A DNA stretch of 64,000 bases from Vibrio sp. 10N (GTDB lineage: Bacteria; Pseudomonadota; Gammaproteobacteria; Enterobacterales; Vibrionaceae): contig NZ_BTPM01000002.1 of assembly GCF_036245475.1 (NCBI RefSeq), positions 124,001 to 188,000 of the forward strand, written 5' to 3'. The first letter of the stretch is position 1, and each line of letters begins with the position of its first letter. The translations under genes were made by a program, and so were the position numbers. Positions 8,717 to 18,227 of this stretch are shown here, one piece after another. The notes under the pieces were generated by a model. That model had not been told where the DNA came from and made no database searches. It saw nothing but the letters and a program-made list of their open reading frames with translations.

Positions 8717-10063
8717 TTACTTAACCTTTCGGCCATTGACCCAAACCGACGAAATCGCAGGCTCGGTGGTATGTACGATGATTTTCTCTAAGATGTCTTG
8801 CTCGCTATCGAGATCATCATAAACGCGAACTTGGCTACCTTGGGTGTTGCTATCAACCACAAGTGCGTCGAAGCAGTACCCAGGCTTGAATACGCCAACT
8901 GGTAAATCAAGCGTCAGGCCACCACCATGAGTCGCAAGCCAGAATGCTTCCACAAATGACACGCGCGTGTTCGCTTCGCCGCGCTGTTCCATGATATGGG
9001 TATTCGTGCCTGCTTCGCGCACGCGAGAATGACTCACTGCATCTAATGCTGCGTGAAAGATAGAAGGCAGTGGTCCACCGGATAAATCGGAGCCTAGACC
9101 GACATGAAGGTCTTTATCGATTGCTTCTCTTAGTGGAAATGCTGCGTCGGCAAAGTACATGTTGGAGAGAGGGCAGTGAGCAATGCCAGCGCCAACTGTT
9201 TTGATGGTTTCTTTATCACTTTCACTGAGAAAGATTGAATGGGCGAGCACCGTTTTACGCGTCAGCAGTCCGGTTTCGTTGTACAACTCTACATCCGTTT
9301 TTTGATAGGTCTGCTCTGTGAAATCTCGAGCCCAATCGCTTTCTGAGGCATGAGTTTGCACGTGGCACTGATATTGGGAAACCAGTTTGCCCAAACCCTC
9401 TAGTAGTGCTTTGGTTGATGTCGGTACAAAGCGGGGTGTGACTACGGGAAAAACCAGACCTTGCTGTGCATCTATTTCATTCACATTCTGGATGAAAGCT
9501 TCTGCGTCAGAGAGCGCCTGCTGCGTTGATGACTCAACGTAGTAATCCGGACACATCGACTTTTCATCCATAGAGATTTTGCCGACCAGCGCGCGTTGTA
9601 CTTTCTCTTTACACACGCTCGCTAGGTATTCTGATGGCGCACTATCAATGGTGGCAAAGTACATGGCGGTAGTGGTGCCATGCGCAAGCAGTGTGTCTAC
9701 TAACTCAGGGTAAATTCGAGCGGCAAATGTGAGGTCGCTGTAGCGTCTCTCTAGAGGAAAAGTGTACTGGTTTAGCCAATCATGCAGCGGAAGATCCAGT
9801 CCTTTGCCTGCTTGAGGCCACTGCGGTGCATGAGTATGAAGATCAACAAGGCCCGGTAGCAAATATTGATGGTCGGCAAGGCGCGTTAGACTACTTGTAT
9901 TTTCGTGTTGTTCGACTAGCGTTGCGTAGTTTGGGTGAGTAGGTGACAGTACTTGGGTAATCACTCCCAAATCATCCACTTCAATACACGCCTGCTGGAT
10001 ATAGTCGAATGATCCTTTCTCTGGGGCATGATATAGATTGGCAACAAAGGCTTGATTTGACAT
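8717..10063 (-). CDS. guaD: Guanine deaminase
   Basis: This enzyme hydrolyses guanine to xanthine and ammonia in the cytoplasm. The 448-aa amidohydrolase has the metal motif GLVDLHTHAPQ followed by the guanine-deaminase signature WPQAGKGLDLPLHDWL. Further metal and substrate residues lie in HASESDW, AHSIFLS and GLGSDLSGG. AGGAACTGAG before the ATG at 10063 makes that start better than the ATG six codons upstream. It lies directly downstream of nupC-deoD on the same strand but is separated by a terminator, so it is probably transcribed on its own. Together the three form a purine-salvage block. Confidence 0.93.
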   Translation of the reverse strand: MSNQAFVANLYHAPEKGSFDYIQQACIEVDDLGVITQVLSPTHPNYATLVEQHENTSSLTRLADHQYLLPGLVDLHTHAPQWPQAGKGLDLPLHDWLNQYTFPLERRYSDLTFAARIYPELVDTLLAHGTTTAMYFATIDSAPSEYLASVCKEKVQRALVGKISMDEKSMCPDYYVESSTQQALSDAEAFIQNVNEIDAQQGLVFPVVTPRFVPTSTKALLEGLGKLVSQYQCHVQTHASESDWARDFTEQTYQKTDVELYNETGLLTRKTVLAHSIFLSESDKETIKTVGAGIAHCPLSNMYFADAAFPLREAIDKDLHVGLGSDLSGGPLPSIFHAALDAVSHSRVREAGTNTHIMEQRGEANTRVSFVEAFWLATHGGGLTLDLPVGVFKPGYCFDALVVDSNTQGSQVRVYDDLDSEQDILEKIIVHTTEPAISSVWVNGRKVK

Positions 10064-10134
10064 CTCAGTTCCTAAAAACATATGGCTAAAGTTCGACTAT
10101 CTAATTAGTGACTTTTTAGAAGCAAGCTATTAAA

Positions 10135-10157
10135 AAGCCCAGCCGTATGCTGGGCTT
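10135..10157 (-). terminator. Terminator of nupC-deoD
   Basis: This is a perfect 9-bp stem, AAGCCCAGC (10135-10143) with GCTGGGCTT (10149-10157). On the minus strand it is followed by TTTTTAATAG. It lies 9 bp past the deoD stop. Confidence 0.88.
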
Positions 10158-10165
10158 GGTTATGA

Positions 10166-10876
10166 TTAAAGAGTTAACGCAGTTTTTAGCGCCACGTTAA
10201 TCATTTCGTGCAGTTCTGTGCGACGTTCATCCGCGGTGAGGTGCTCACCTTTGGTGATGTGGTCGGTCACAGTGCACATTGCAATCGCTTTACAGCCATT
10301 TTCAGCGGCACATGAGTAAAGCGCGTTCACTTCCATTTCTACCCCCAGTACACCGTACTTAGCCATAAGCTCGTACATATCAAAATCTGGACGATAGAAC
10401 AGATCAGAAGAGAACACCTGACCCACGCGGTAGCTCATGTCGGTTTCGCTTAGCACGGAAACACAGTTTTGCAGCATGTTGAAGTCAGCGAGCGCGGCGT
10501 AGTCGTGATCACGGAAACGAATGCGGTTGATTTTAGAGTCCGTCGATGCTCCCATTGCGACGATAACGTCTTTCAGTTTTACATCGTCATGAATGGCACC
10601 ACAGCTGCCGATTCGAATGAAGTTCTTAACGCCGAATTCAGTCATTAACTCATGAAAGTAGATCGTCGCAGAAGGGCCACCCATACCGTGAGCCATAACA
10701 GAAATCTCTTTACCTTGGTAAGTACCGGTATAGCCGTACACGTTGCGAACATCGCTCACCAAACGTGGATTTTCTAGGTAAGTTTCAGCAATCAACTTAG
10801 CGCGAAGTGGGTCACCTGGCATTAGAATCGTTTCTGCAAAGTCACCTTTGTTCGCATTAATATGTGGAGTAGGCAT
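10166..10876 (-). CDS. deoD: Purine nucleoside phosphorylase
   Basis: This enzyme cleaves purine (deoxy)ribonucleosides with phosphate to base and (deoxy)ribose-1-phosphate in the cytoplasm. At 236 aa it is close to E. coli DeoD (239 aa). Phosphate-binding residues are visible in MPGDPLRAK and RIGSCGA, the nucleoside site in [10 protein letters not shown], and the catalytic Asp in VTDHITKGE. It starts 11 bp after the nupC stop with AAGGAAAA before the ATG, so the two are one operon that imports and splits nucleosides. Vibrios usually carry a second deoD in the deo operon, so this is probably the nupC-linked paralogue. Confidence 0.95.
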   Translation of the reverse strand: MPTPHINANKGDFAETILMPGDPLRAKLIAETYLENPRLVSDVRNVYGYTGTYQGKEISVMAHGMGGPSATIYFHELMTEFGVKNFIRIGSCGAIHDDVKLKDVIVAMGASTDSKINRIRFRDHDYAALADFNMLQNCVSVLSETDMSYRVGQVFSSDLFYRPDFDMYELMAKYGVLGVEMEVNALYSCAAENGCKAIAMCTVTDHITKGEHLTADERRTELHEMINVALKTALTL

Positions 10877-10887
10877 GGAGTTTTTCC

Positions 10888-12108
10888 TTAAGACAGAGTG
10901 ATAAGCAGGCCAGCGATAGTGCCTGACATTAAGTTCGCTAGAATGGCACCAAATAGTACACGTGGGCCAATTTCAACAAGCAGAGGACGACGCTCTGGGT
11001 TCATAGCGCCAATTCCGCCAATCACCATGGCGAGCGAGCCAATGTTGGCAAAGCCGCACAGGCTAAAGGCAATGATAGCTTGAGTCTTTGCTGACAAGGT
11101 TTCGCTGACTTCAACAAAGCTCATGTAAGCAACAAATTCGTTTACGGCAATCTTTTTACCAATAAGAGCACCCGCGGTAACCGCTTCGCTCCACGGCACC
11201 CCCATTAGGAATGTAAGCGGTGACAGGATATAACCGATAATCAGTTCAAGGCTTGCGTTCTCGAAGCCCGCTAGCCCACCAAGACCAGAAATAATGCCGT
11301 TAAGTAACGCGACTAGCGCAACAAAAGAGATGACGAGTGCGGTTACGGTTGCTGCTTGGTGCATACCAACTAGAGAGCCTTCTGTAATCGCATCGAGTAG
11401 CGATTTTGGAGCGTCTTTGTCGTCAACTTTGATGGCTTTGTCAGTAGTCACGTCCTCGGTTTGTGGACATAGCAGCTTCGCAAACAGCAGGCCAGCGGGC
11501 GCTGTCATAAAACATGCGGTAATAATGTACTTTGGATCCACACCTAAGCTGATATAGCCAATCATAGTACCACCAGCGACACTCGCGAGACCGCCAGTCA
11601 TGACTGCGAACAGCTCCGAGCGAGTCATATTTTTAACCAGTGGGCGAATCATAGATGGCGCTTCAATAGGACCAACAAAGATGTTGGCGGTTGCGCTAAG
11701 TGATTCCGCTTTTGACGTTCCTAGTAGTTTGGTTAGTACCCCACCAATGACGTTGATCAGCGTTTGCATGATGTTGAGGTAGTACAGTGCAGAAATAAGT
11801 GCCGAAATAAAGATGATGACACAAAGTACGTTGATAACGAAAATGAAGCCCATTTCGAACTTACCTAAGCCACCAAAAGCGAATGCTAGACCTTCATTAG
11901 CGTAGGAAATAACGTGATTAACGCCATTCGACATGCCTTGCAAAATTTGCTCACCAAGCGGGACAAACATAACGAAGGCACCAAAACCAATTTGTGCAGT
12001 AAGGGCAAGTAGGACAGTACGTTTATTGATGGCTTGGCGGTTTTCAGAGAAAAGAAAACCAACGGATAGCAGTGCGATGATTCCGACAATGCTCATAAGT
12101 AGTGACAT
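10888..12108 (-). CDS. nupC: Concentrative nucleoside transporter NupC
   Basis: This 406-aa inner-membrane protein of the CNT family imports nucleosides with a cation. Typical features are about ten hydrophobic segments, the motif [20 protein letters not shown] near the middle and [19 protein letters not shown] near the end. Both are part of the nucleoside and sodium sites in this family. It is the first gene of a nupC-deoD operon. Upstream, an AAGTG-N4-CACTT dyad at 12169-12182 may be an operator. Confidence 0.93.
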   Translation of the reverse strand: MSLLMSIVGIIALLSVGFLFSENRQAINKRTVLLALTAQIGFGAFVMFVPLGEQILQGMSNGVNHVISYANEGLAFAFGGLGKFEMGFIFVINVLCVIIFISALISALYYLNIMQTLINVIGGVLTKLLGTSKAESLSATANIFVGPIEAPSMIRPLVKNMTRSELFAVMTGGLASVAGGTMIGYISLGVDPKYIITACFMTAPAGLLFAKLLCPQTEDVTTDKAIKVDDKDAPKSLLDAITEGSLVGMHQAATVTALVISFVALVALLNGIISGLGGLAGFENASLELIIGYILSPLTFLMGVPWSEAVTAGALIGKKIAVNEFVAYMSFVEVSETLSAKTQAIIAFSLCGFANIGSLAMVIGGIGAMNPERRPLLVEIGPRVLFGAILANLMSGTIAGLLITLS

Positions 12109-12593
12109 GATACAGCTCTTTCATGTGTTACCTAGCAATGTCCGTATTAAATAGGTAGTAATAAATCTAAGTGATCGCACTTGTCTCAAGTATTAAGTGC
12201 GTGTGTATAAATAACACTCACTGATCAGACTTATTTGGCATAAGAACAGATGTGGATTCGAGTCATTTTATAGCGGAGCATTATTGGTGCTCTGTAGAAA
12301 CGCTTCACCATATTTGAAGCTTATACAAAATGCCTGACAGTAAGTCCCCAATTTGGGGTGAGCGGATTCTATAGAAAGGTTTTTGCGATTGCAACCGTTT
12401 GCTTTTTACTATTTCACCGGTTTGAGAAATTTCTGCGTTCAACTCTGGCATTCTTGAATCGTAAACTTTATGATGCGCGACCAAGATACGGGATCGTGCG
12501 CGCTGATGTCAGTTATGCAGATTGGCTGCGGATAAGTTAGACTCTGAATATCCAGCGTTTGTCCCCATCATTCACCATAAAAAGGTCCATGCC
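12109..12593. other. Divergent control region nupC / yibL
   Basis: This 485-bp gap carries promoters for the leftward nupC operon and the rightward yibL. Visible elements are the dyad AAGTGATCGCACTT at 12169-12182 (60 bp before nupC) and the palindrome CCCCAATTTGGGG near 12346. I could not assign -10/-35 boxes with confidence. A 60-codon open frame (12358-12540) is not convincing. Confidence 0.4.
12169..12182. promoter_or_regulatory. Candidate operator upstream of nupC
   Basis: AAGTG-ATCG-CACTT is an exact 5-bp inverted repeat in the expected promoter zone of nupC. The regulator (CytR/CRP-like or other) cannot be decided. Confidence 0.3.
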
Positions 12594-12950
12594 ATGAGCT
12601 CGAAACAAGAACTCCAGAAACTGAATAACCGCCTAGATAAGTGCAAGCACAAGCTAAATGGAGCTAAAGCTCGTGGTGACAATGAAATGATTTCGCGTTT
12701 TACCGATGAAATTGACAAGATGACCAAGAAACTGGCTCAACTAAAGCACAAGCAAAGCTACGACATGAACAAAGAGCGTAAGAGTTTGCTGGACATGCCT
12801 TTCTCTCGTGAAATCACCAAAGCAGAGCAGGCGGATATGGGTAAGTTGAAAAAGTCTGTGAAAGGCTTGGTTGTTGTTCACCCAATGACGAAAATCGGCA
12901 AAGAGCTGAAGTTAAAGGTAATGACGGGTTACGCGCCAAAGCCATTCTAA
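12594..12950 (+). CDS. yibL: YibL family ribosome-associated protein
   Basis: This 118-aa protein has a charged N-terminal helical half (Lys/Glu heptad-like, coiled-coil candidate) and a conserved C-terminal half: MPFSREITKAEQADMGKLKK, then VKGLVVVHPMTKIGKEL. It matches E. coli YibL, which was reported to associate with ribosomes. The frame is open 24 codons further upstream, but the start at 12594 fits the family length and has AAAAGG upstream. It is monocistronic. Confidence 0.9.
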   Translation: MSSKQELQKLNNRLDKCKHKLNGAKARGDNEMISRFTDEIDKMTKKLAQLKHKQSYDMNKERKSLLDMPFSREITKAEQADMGKLKKSVKGLVVVHPMTKIGKELKLKVMTGYAPKPF

Positions 12951-12968
12951 TGATGGATTGATTTACCC

Positions 12969-13001
12969 AAAGGGCGTACGTGGATAGCGTGCGCCTTTTT
13001 T
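12969..13001 (+). terminator. Terminator of yibL
   Basis: AAAGGGCGTACG (12969-12980) pairs imperfectly with CGTGCGCCTTT (12988-12998), followed by a T-run. Confidence 0.75.
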
Positions 13002-13301
13002 ATAGCTGAATCATTGATATCACTGTAGATAGTAGTGAGGAGCGTTGTGATACTGCTCACGGCTTCACGATTAAGCCACTGAAGCAAGGTATCATGTTTG
13101 TTGCAAATTGTTTCGTTTTAATGCCTTTAAAATCAATGTCATACATTGAAAGCCTCTTCCTTTGAGCAGATTTTACCTGTTAATTTTCATCTACGCCTAC
13201 TGCCTAACCCAACAGAAACCCAGTGGAGGATGACGTCCTCACTTTTTTCAATCACTATAATTTTGTTTAGTAACGTAATTCGAACAATAAAGGCGATTCT
13301 A

Positions 13302-14654
13302 ATGTCTAGTACAAACACCAGTCAGAGTAACGTGATGCTACATGCGTTTGATTGGCCCTATGCTTTAGTCACTGAGCGTGCTCAAGAAATCAAAGCCTCT
13401 GGGTATAAGACAGTGCTTGTGTCACCGCCAATGAAATCCTACCGTGGTGATAAGGAAGTCTTGTGGTGGCAGCTTTATCAACCTCAAGATTACCGTGTTA
13501 TCGACAATAAGTTAGGTAATACCGAAGACTTTAAGGCGATGATGACAACACTCAATGAGCTCGATATTTGGGTTTATATTGACGTGGTGTTCAACCATAT
13601 GGCGAATGAATCGAGCTTGCGTCTTGATCTCCAGTATCCAAGCCAATCGGACATGAGTTGTTATCAAGAGCACTCTAGCTATTTTGAACAGCAGAAACTG
13701 TTTGGTGACTTAAGTGAGCCGCTGTTTACCGAAGAGGATTTTGTTGAAGCCTTTGGCATCGAGAACTGGAAGGATCGCTGGGAAGTGCAAAATGGCCGTT
13801 TGACCGGTGGGCCTGAAGATCCTGGGCTACCAACGCTGCGTACCAGCGAACATGTGATTGCTCAGCAACAGGCGTATTTATTGGCGATGAAAGATCTTGG
13901 CGTGCGTGGCTATCGCATTGATGCGGCAAAGCACCTAACTCTTGAGCACATCAAAAAGGTGTTTACCGATGAGATCACCGAAGGCATGCATGTGTTCGGA
14001 GAGATCATTACTGATGGTGGTGCAACTGAGGAAGAGTACGAACTGTTCCTTCAGCCGTACCTTGAAGAGACAAGATTGGCGGCGTACGACTTTCCGCTGT
14101 TCAAAACCATTTTTGAAGCCTTCTCATCCAAAGAGGGGAGCTTAACCTCATTGATTGATCCTTATTGCTTCGGCCAAGCCCTGACTCATGAGCGCTCAAT
14201 TACCTTTGTGACAACTCATGATATTCCAAACAACGATGTATTTAGTGACATGGTTATGGAAGAGCAGGATGAGTGGCTGGCATATGTCTACATTCTTACT
14301 CGTGGTGAAGGTGTGCCACTCATATACAGTGACCTCGATCCAAGTGGTATTACCGGTAAGCAGGGTCTACCAAGGTGGGTGGATGGATGGAAAGATCCTA
14401 AGCTTGCGAAGTTGATTCATTTCTACCACACCGTGCATGAAGCGACAGCTGAGATCATTGAGGCGAATGAAGATCTGCTGGCATTTAGCCGAGGTGATAA
14501 AGGTGTCGTGGTGATCAACAAGTCATCACGCAGTAAGGTGGTCGCTTTAAATCAAACTAATGCATTGAGTTCGATCTTTTCTGATGCTGTGGTTGAAGCG
14601 GGCGGTGCACTGCATATTGAGCCGATGAGCGCTGAGGTACTAGTGTCGGTTTAA
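13302..14654 (+). CDS. Alpha-amylase (GH13), no signal peptide
   Basis: This protein hydrolyses internal alpha-1,4 bonds of starch- or glycogen-type glucans. The four GH13 signatures are visible in order: DVVFNHM (region I), GYRIDAAKH with the nucleophile Asp (II), GEII with the general acid Glu (III), and TTHDIPNN (IV). Early motifs (YKTVLVSPP, WWQLYQP, GNTEDFKAM) resemble the animal-type amylase subfamily. The frame is open 52 codons upstream, but AAAGGCG before the ATG at 13302 and the immediate GH13 fold after it fix the start. The protein is then 450 aa with no export signal, so it probably acts on cytoplasmic glycogen or imported dextrins. Confidence 0.88.
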   Translation: MSSTNTSQSNVMLHAFDWPYALVTERAQEIKASGYKTVLVSPPMKSYRGDKEVLWWQLYQPQDYRVIDNKLGNTEDFKAMMTTLNELDIWVYIDVVFNHMANESSLRLDLQYPSQSDMSCYQEHSSYFEQQKLFGDLSEPLFTEEDFVEAFGIENWKDRWEVQNGRLTGGPEDPGLPTLRTSEHVIAQQQAYLLAMKDLGVRGYRIDAAKHLTLEHIKKVFTDEITEGMHVFGEIITDGGATEEEYELFLQPYLEETRLAAYDFPLFKTIFEAFSSKEGSLTSLIDPYCFGQALTHERSITFVTTHDIPNNDVFSDMVMEEQDEWLAYVYILTRGEGVPLIYSDLDPSGITGKQGLPRWVDGWKDPKLAKLIHFYHTVHEATAEIIEANEDLLAFSRGDKGVVVINKSSRSKVVALNQTNALSSIFSDAVVEAGGALHIEPMSAEVLVSV

Positions 14655-14685
14655 GTTGATGGCTTTCAATATACCGAACGGATAC

Positions 14686-14717
14686 AAAAAGCCCTCGCTA
14701 TATTGCGAGGGCTTTTT
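14686..14717. terminator. Bidirectional terminator
   Basis: This is a perfect 13-bp stem, AAAAAGCCCTCGC (14686-14698) with GCGAGGGCTTTTT (14705-14717). It serves the amylase gene and the convergent sulfatase-like gene. Confidence 0.92.
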
Positions 14718-14732
14718 CGTTGTGGCTATCTA

Positions 14733-16580
14733 CTATTCCGTGTAGCGAGTAAGTAGCTCAATGGCGTAATGCATACGCTCATGGTCAATTTCTTGCTTCG
14801 GTAATAGACGGTTAGTACCATCTTTCACTTCGTACAGTCCGTTACCTTTGAGCGAGAAGATCTTGTCTTTTGAGACTACAGCGTAGTCACCATAGTCTGC
14901 AACGATGGTGTAAGGACGATCAACAAACTCGCCGTAGAGATCTTCACCAACCGCATAATCCTCGATATCGTTAGTCACACCTAGGTAATTTTTCATGATG
15001 GTCGGCACAAAGTCATAGTGCGTAGTCAGCTTATCTTGTGGCCACTGGTTGGCTTCTTTATCGACGCCTGCACCAATCATAATAAATGGTACTTTGATTT
15101 GAGCTTCGGTGAAGTTGCCGTTGTGGCCCCAGAAGTTTTGGCCGTTATCATTGAGCTCTTCACCGTGGTCACCAGTAATCACGATCAGTGTATCGTCATA
15201 GGTGCCTTCCGCTTTTAACTTGGCAACTACTTCTTTGATTTTGCTATCAACAAAGTGAGTACTTGTGCGGTAGCGGTTGAAGATAGGCTCAGGATCGGAG
15301 TCGTTACTGCGTACGAATGGGTTGTTTGGGCCAGACATCGGCTCAAACTTCGGCTCATAATCCGCTGGGAAAATAAACCCATGCGGCGCATCAAAGAACA
15401 AAAATGAGAAAGTTGGTTTTGACTTATTGACGTCATACCAAGTCATCCAATCATCAACCAGTTCGATATCACGTTCCGCAGCGTTGCCTTTGCTCTTACC
15501 ACGAATACGCAGATTCGGGATGTTGGCGAAGATAGTACGGTTGAATTCTGGAGACTCGATGTGTGCCGATGTAAACACACCAATCTCGTAGTTGAGTTCT
15601 TGCAATCGATCCATCAACAGTGTTGGACGTTGGTTCGCCAGCATTGGGTGCCAATATGGACCAGGCAAGCCGTAGAATAGGCCAAATGTCCCCATTCGAG
15701 TTGCGTTACCCGATGAGTAGTGTTTATCGAATGACAACCCCTCGTTGGATAAGTCGTAAACGGTTGGCATGTACTCTTGTGTCACGGTATCTGGGCGCCA
15801 AGAATCGATCAGAATCAACATGATGTTCTTTGGCTGCGATGGTGCCTCACCTGCGATTGGATTAACCGGGTAGTTTAGACCACCTTGTACTTTCGGCGCT
15901 TTTGCTTGGTTTCGCTCAAGCTCTTCTCGGTCTAGCCAACCCTTCTCCATTAGGAGTGAGTTCGCAATAGTTGGGTAGAATAAAGGAAGGTACTGGTTCA
16001 CAAACATCACTGGCTGATAAGTTTTCGCCGCAGCCCAAATATGGATACCGTGGCTTGCCAATGTTGTGGCAATAAACAGTGGGAAAAATACTTTGCGAAG
16101 TTTTTTGGTCAATGTGAAGCTGCGAAGCTCCATTTTGCTCAGTGCCCACCATTGCAACGCAAATACAGCGCCAAGGCCAACAACCAGCATTAACCAGGCA
16201 GACCAAGGGAATTCAACAATCTGTCCTGACATCACCATGGAGAGAACTGGGTAGTTCAGGTGGAAGCGGTAGAAGCCAAACACCATGGTGTCGACGAACA
16301 AAAAGCCCAGGGCAATGGTTGCGATAAGAGCCAGTATTGGGCGTTTTAGCTTGAGAGGCAGGAAGCAAACAATCAAACCAACAAGCCAGAATACCAACGC
16401 AAGCAGCGCCATGTGGCTGAATAAACTGGTTACGGCAAACGAGAACTGAAGTCCATCGAAGGGCAGGTCAGGGAAATAGAGAAAATAACGCGCGCCAATG
16501 AGCGTCGCAAGCAATGCATTGAGAATCCAAAACTCGTAGTAAGGACTCAGCTTTGATTTTAAAAACGTAAGCATGTTCAA
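14733..16580 (-). CDS. YejM/PbgA-like inner-membrane protein (DUF3413 + sulfatase fold)
   Basis: This 615-aa protein has about five membrane helices in its first 190 residues (ARYFLYFPDL, then MALLALVFWLVGLIVCFLPL and so on). A periplasmic alkaline-phosphatase/sulfatase-fold domain follows (IMLILIDSWRPD, NATRMGTFGLFYG, ITGDHGEELND). This is the layout of E. coli YejM (PbgA), an essential sensor of LPS levels that controls LapB/FtsH turnover of LpxC. The usual metal-site residues are only partly conserved in that family. It is monocistronic. It may be the YejM orthologue or a paralogue: yejL and yejK are not next to it. Confidence 0.82.
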   Translation of the reverse strand: MNMLTFLKSKLSPYYEFWILNALLATLIGARYFLYFPDLPFDGLQFSFAVTSLFSHMALLALVFWLVGLIVCFLPLKLKRPILALIATIALGFLFVDTMVFGFYRFHLNYPVLSMVMSGQIVEFPWSAWLMLVVGLGAVFALQWWALSKMELRSFTLTKKLRKVFFPLFIATTLASHGIHIWAAAKTYQPVMFVNQYLPLFYPTIANSLLMEKGWLDREELERNQAKAPKVQGGLNYPVNPIAGEAPSQPKNIMLILIDSWRPDTVTQEYMPTVYDLSNEGLSFDKHYSSGNATRMGTFGLFYGLPGPYWHPMLANQRPTLLMDRLQELNYEIGVFTSAHIESPEFNRTIFANIPNLRIRGKSKGNAAERDIELVDDWMTWYDVNKSKPTFSFLFFDAPHGFIFPADYEPKFEPMSGPNNPFVRSNDSDPEPIFNRYRTSTHFVDSKIKEVVAKLKAEGTYDDTLIVITGDHGEELNDNGQNFWGHNGNFTEAQIKVPFIMIGAGVDKEANQWPQDKLTTHYDFVPTIMKNYLGVTNDIEDYAVGEDLYGEFVDRPYTIVADYGDYAVVSKDKIFSLKGNGLYEVKDGTNRLLPKQEIDHERMHYAIELLTRYTE

Positions 16581-16713
16581 TAGACCAAAATGTAAAATCT
16601 AATTCTGTCGCACGTCGACAAGGCCGCATATTGTACGTGAGCTAGAAGGAGATTGAAACTTTTGCAGGTCAGAGGGATGTAGAATGTTACAAATTATTGA
16701 TGACGGTAATATG

Positions 16714-16749
16714 CCCTACACCATGCTATTTGGTGCTTCTGGTGTAGGG
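16714..16749. terminator. Hairpin downstream of elbB
   Basis: CCCTACACCA (16714-16723) is exactly complementary to TGGTGTAGGG (16740-16749). It follows the elbB stop by 23 bp, but without a T-run, so it may act with Rho or protect the transcript. Confidence 0.45.
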
Positions 16750-16771
16750 TGATCTGCTGAAATGGTCGTAA

Positions 16772-17422
16772 TTAAGCCAACGAAATTAGCTTATTCACAA
16801 GTTTATCTATCCCACTTGCAGCTTCTGAAATGCTGTTTGCTAGCATATAAGCAGGCGTCGACAGTACTTTGTTATTCTCATCATAAACAAAATCGTCAAC
16901 AGTACACTCAATATGGTGTCCACCTAGCGCATTAAAGCCCTCCGCAGTACCGGCATCACTGCCGATGGTACCGGACACAGATTCTGGGTAAATCATCGGG
17001 ATGATAACAGGGGCAATGCACAAGTAACCGGCAGGCTTATTCGCTTGCTTGAAAGCGCGACAAGCGGAAGCAACGCCTGCGTTAATGGAACACTCAGCGC
17101 CATTGATGGCAAAGTCGGTCAGATTTTTGGCTGCACCAAAGCCGCCTGGTACAAGCAGTGCATCGTAATCGTCGACGTTAAGCTTTTCGACATCTTCAAT
17201 ATTGCCACGCGCGATCCGGGCCGCTTCAACCAAGACATTGCGCGACTGTTCCATTTCTTCGCCGGTGATATGGTTAATGACATGATATTGCTCTACGTTT
17301 GGGGCAAAGCAGTGCCACGTTGCTCCCGCTTTTTCTATGGCATGCAAGGCCAGAACAGATTCATGGATTTCAGCACCATCAAATACGCCAGAACCACTTA
17401 GGATGACCGCTATTTTTTTCAT
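16772..17422 (-). CDS. elbB: Isoprenoid biosynthesis glyoxalase ElbB
   Basis: This 216-aa DJ-1/PfpI-superfamily protein is highly similar in pattern to E. coli ElbB (sigma cross-reacting protein 27A). It shows KKIAVILSGSGVFDGAEIHE at the N-terminus, the segment DALLVPGGFGAAKNL, and the cysteine elbow YLCIAPVIIPM. The E. coli protein has weak glyoxalase activity and was linked to early isoprenoid synthesis. GAGGT before the ATG at 17422 favours this start over one five codons upstream. It is monocistronic. Confidence 0.92.
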   Translation of the reverse strand: MKKIAVILSGSGVFDGAEIHESVLALHAIEKAGATWHCFAPNVEQYHVINHITGEEMEQSRNVLVEAARIARGNIEDVEKLNVDDYDALLVPGGFGAAKNLTDFAINGAECSINAGVASACRAFKQANKPAGYLCIAPVIIPMIYPESVSGTIGSDAGTAEGFNALGGHHIECTVDDFVYDENNKVLSTPAYMLANSISEAASGIDKLVNKLISLA

Positions 17423-17739
17423 ATTGTTTGACCTCAAGTCTTTGCAAAGATCGCCAACTAAATCTCCAAACGTGCTGTTTGTTTGGGAGGGATATTAGGT
17501 AAATAATAGTCGACTATACAGATACTTGGAGTCACAACCTTAAATAATGTGCTCTGGTCAGCAAAAGTTTGCAGGTGAGTAGAGGTACGCCACTAAGTGT
17601 GGTGAGCTGATGGGACAGTGATAGTGAGCGTTAAACAAAGCAAAGCGCTAGAGCCATTGTGATCAAGCCGTCGTGTGACCGCGATGGAAAGATGCGACTC
17701 CCAGTTTAGTTGGTGTGTAACATCTTGTTAGCGCTTTAT
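17423..17739. other. Intergenic region upstream of elbB
   Basis: This 317-bp stretch should hold the elbB promoter and the 3' end of the small-protein pair. I see no gene, hairpin or clear operator in it. Confidence 0.5.
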
Positions 17740-17925
17740 CTATGTGGTGACTTGGTAGCTGTTCATATTGGCTGAGGTTGTCTGCACTGAGTCGTCGTTT
17801 TTGGTCGACAAACCGAATACACCAGCGGTGATAAATGCAGACAGATAGAACGCTAGCGCCACTAACTTACGTTTGTGACGGGATAGCCTTACGCGTTTAG
17901 ATTCACTTGGAGGAAACTTCTTCAT
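17740..17925 (-). CDS. Small single-pass membrane protein (61 aa)
   Basis: I do not recognise this protein. It has a very basic N-terminus (KRVRLSRHKRKL), one hydrophobic helix (VALAFYLSAFITAGVFGL) and a polar Ser/Thr-rich tail, so it is probably an inner-membrane protein with the N-terminus inside. The ATG at 17925 lies inside the preceding gene (23-bp overlap in another frame) and follows a GGGTG motif, which suggests translational coupling. The open frame extends upstream to 17985 but would then lie even deeper inside its neighbour. Confidence 0.55.
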   Translation of the reverse strand: MKKFPPSESKRVRLSRHKRKLVALAFYLSAFITAGVFGLSTKNDDSVQTTSANMNSYQVTT

Positions 17926-18124
17926 ATTCACCCTCGATAGTGTTGCTAGAGGCTGTCTGTCCTTGAGCCTGACGCTGACGAGCAAACTCCTTGTCTAATT
18001 GTTTCTTTATACGGTTACCAGTGATAAATGCAGCAATCGCCATTGGAATAGCCATTAGTAGGCTGAACATCATTGCCACAAAACCGATAAATAGTGCGCT
18101 AATGGTTAGGAGTGCTTGTTTCAT
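17903..18124 (-). CDS. Small membrane protein (73 aa)
   Basis: I do not recognise this protein. A long hydrophobic stretch (residues 5-35, one or two helices: LLTISALFIGFVAMMFSLLM) is followed by a basic segment (RIKKQLDKEFARQRQ) and an acidic tail ending IEGEYEEVSSK. The start at 18124 has AAAGAGGTC upstream. The frame is open to 18178 but without a better signal. It forms a two-gene unit with the 61-aa protein downstream. Confidence 0.6.
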   Translation of the reverse strand: MKQALLTISALFIGFVAMMFSLLMAIPMAIAAFITGNRIKKQLDKEFARQRQAQGQTASSNTIEGEYEEVSSK

Positions 18125-18227
18125 AATGACCTCTTTGTAATAAACCGAATGCAAAAATGGACGAGTCTTTATGGGCATCCTTTACTGGTATCGCTCCTTT
18201 ATATCGAAATACTACGCTAGGGAATAT

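Noticed and set aside
12358..12540. 60-codon open frame before yibL
   Set aside because: No ribosome-binding site and no family pattern; it lies in the divergent control region and overlaps the extended yibL frame.
17045..17401. 118-codon plus-strand open frame inside elbB
   Set aside because: It is the antisense shadow of a well-conserved gene.
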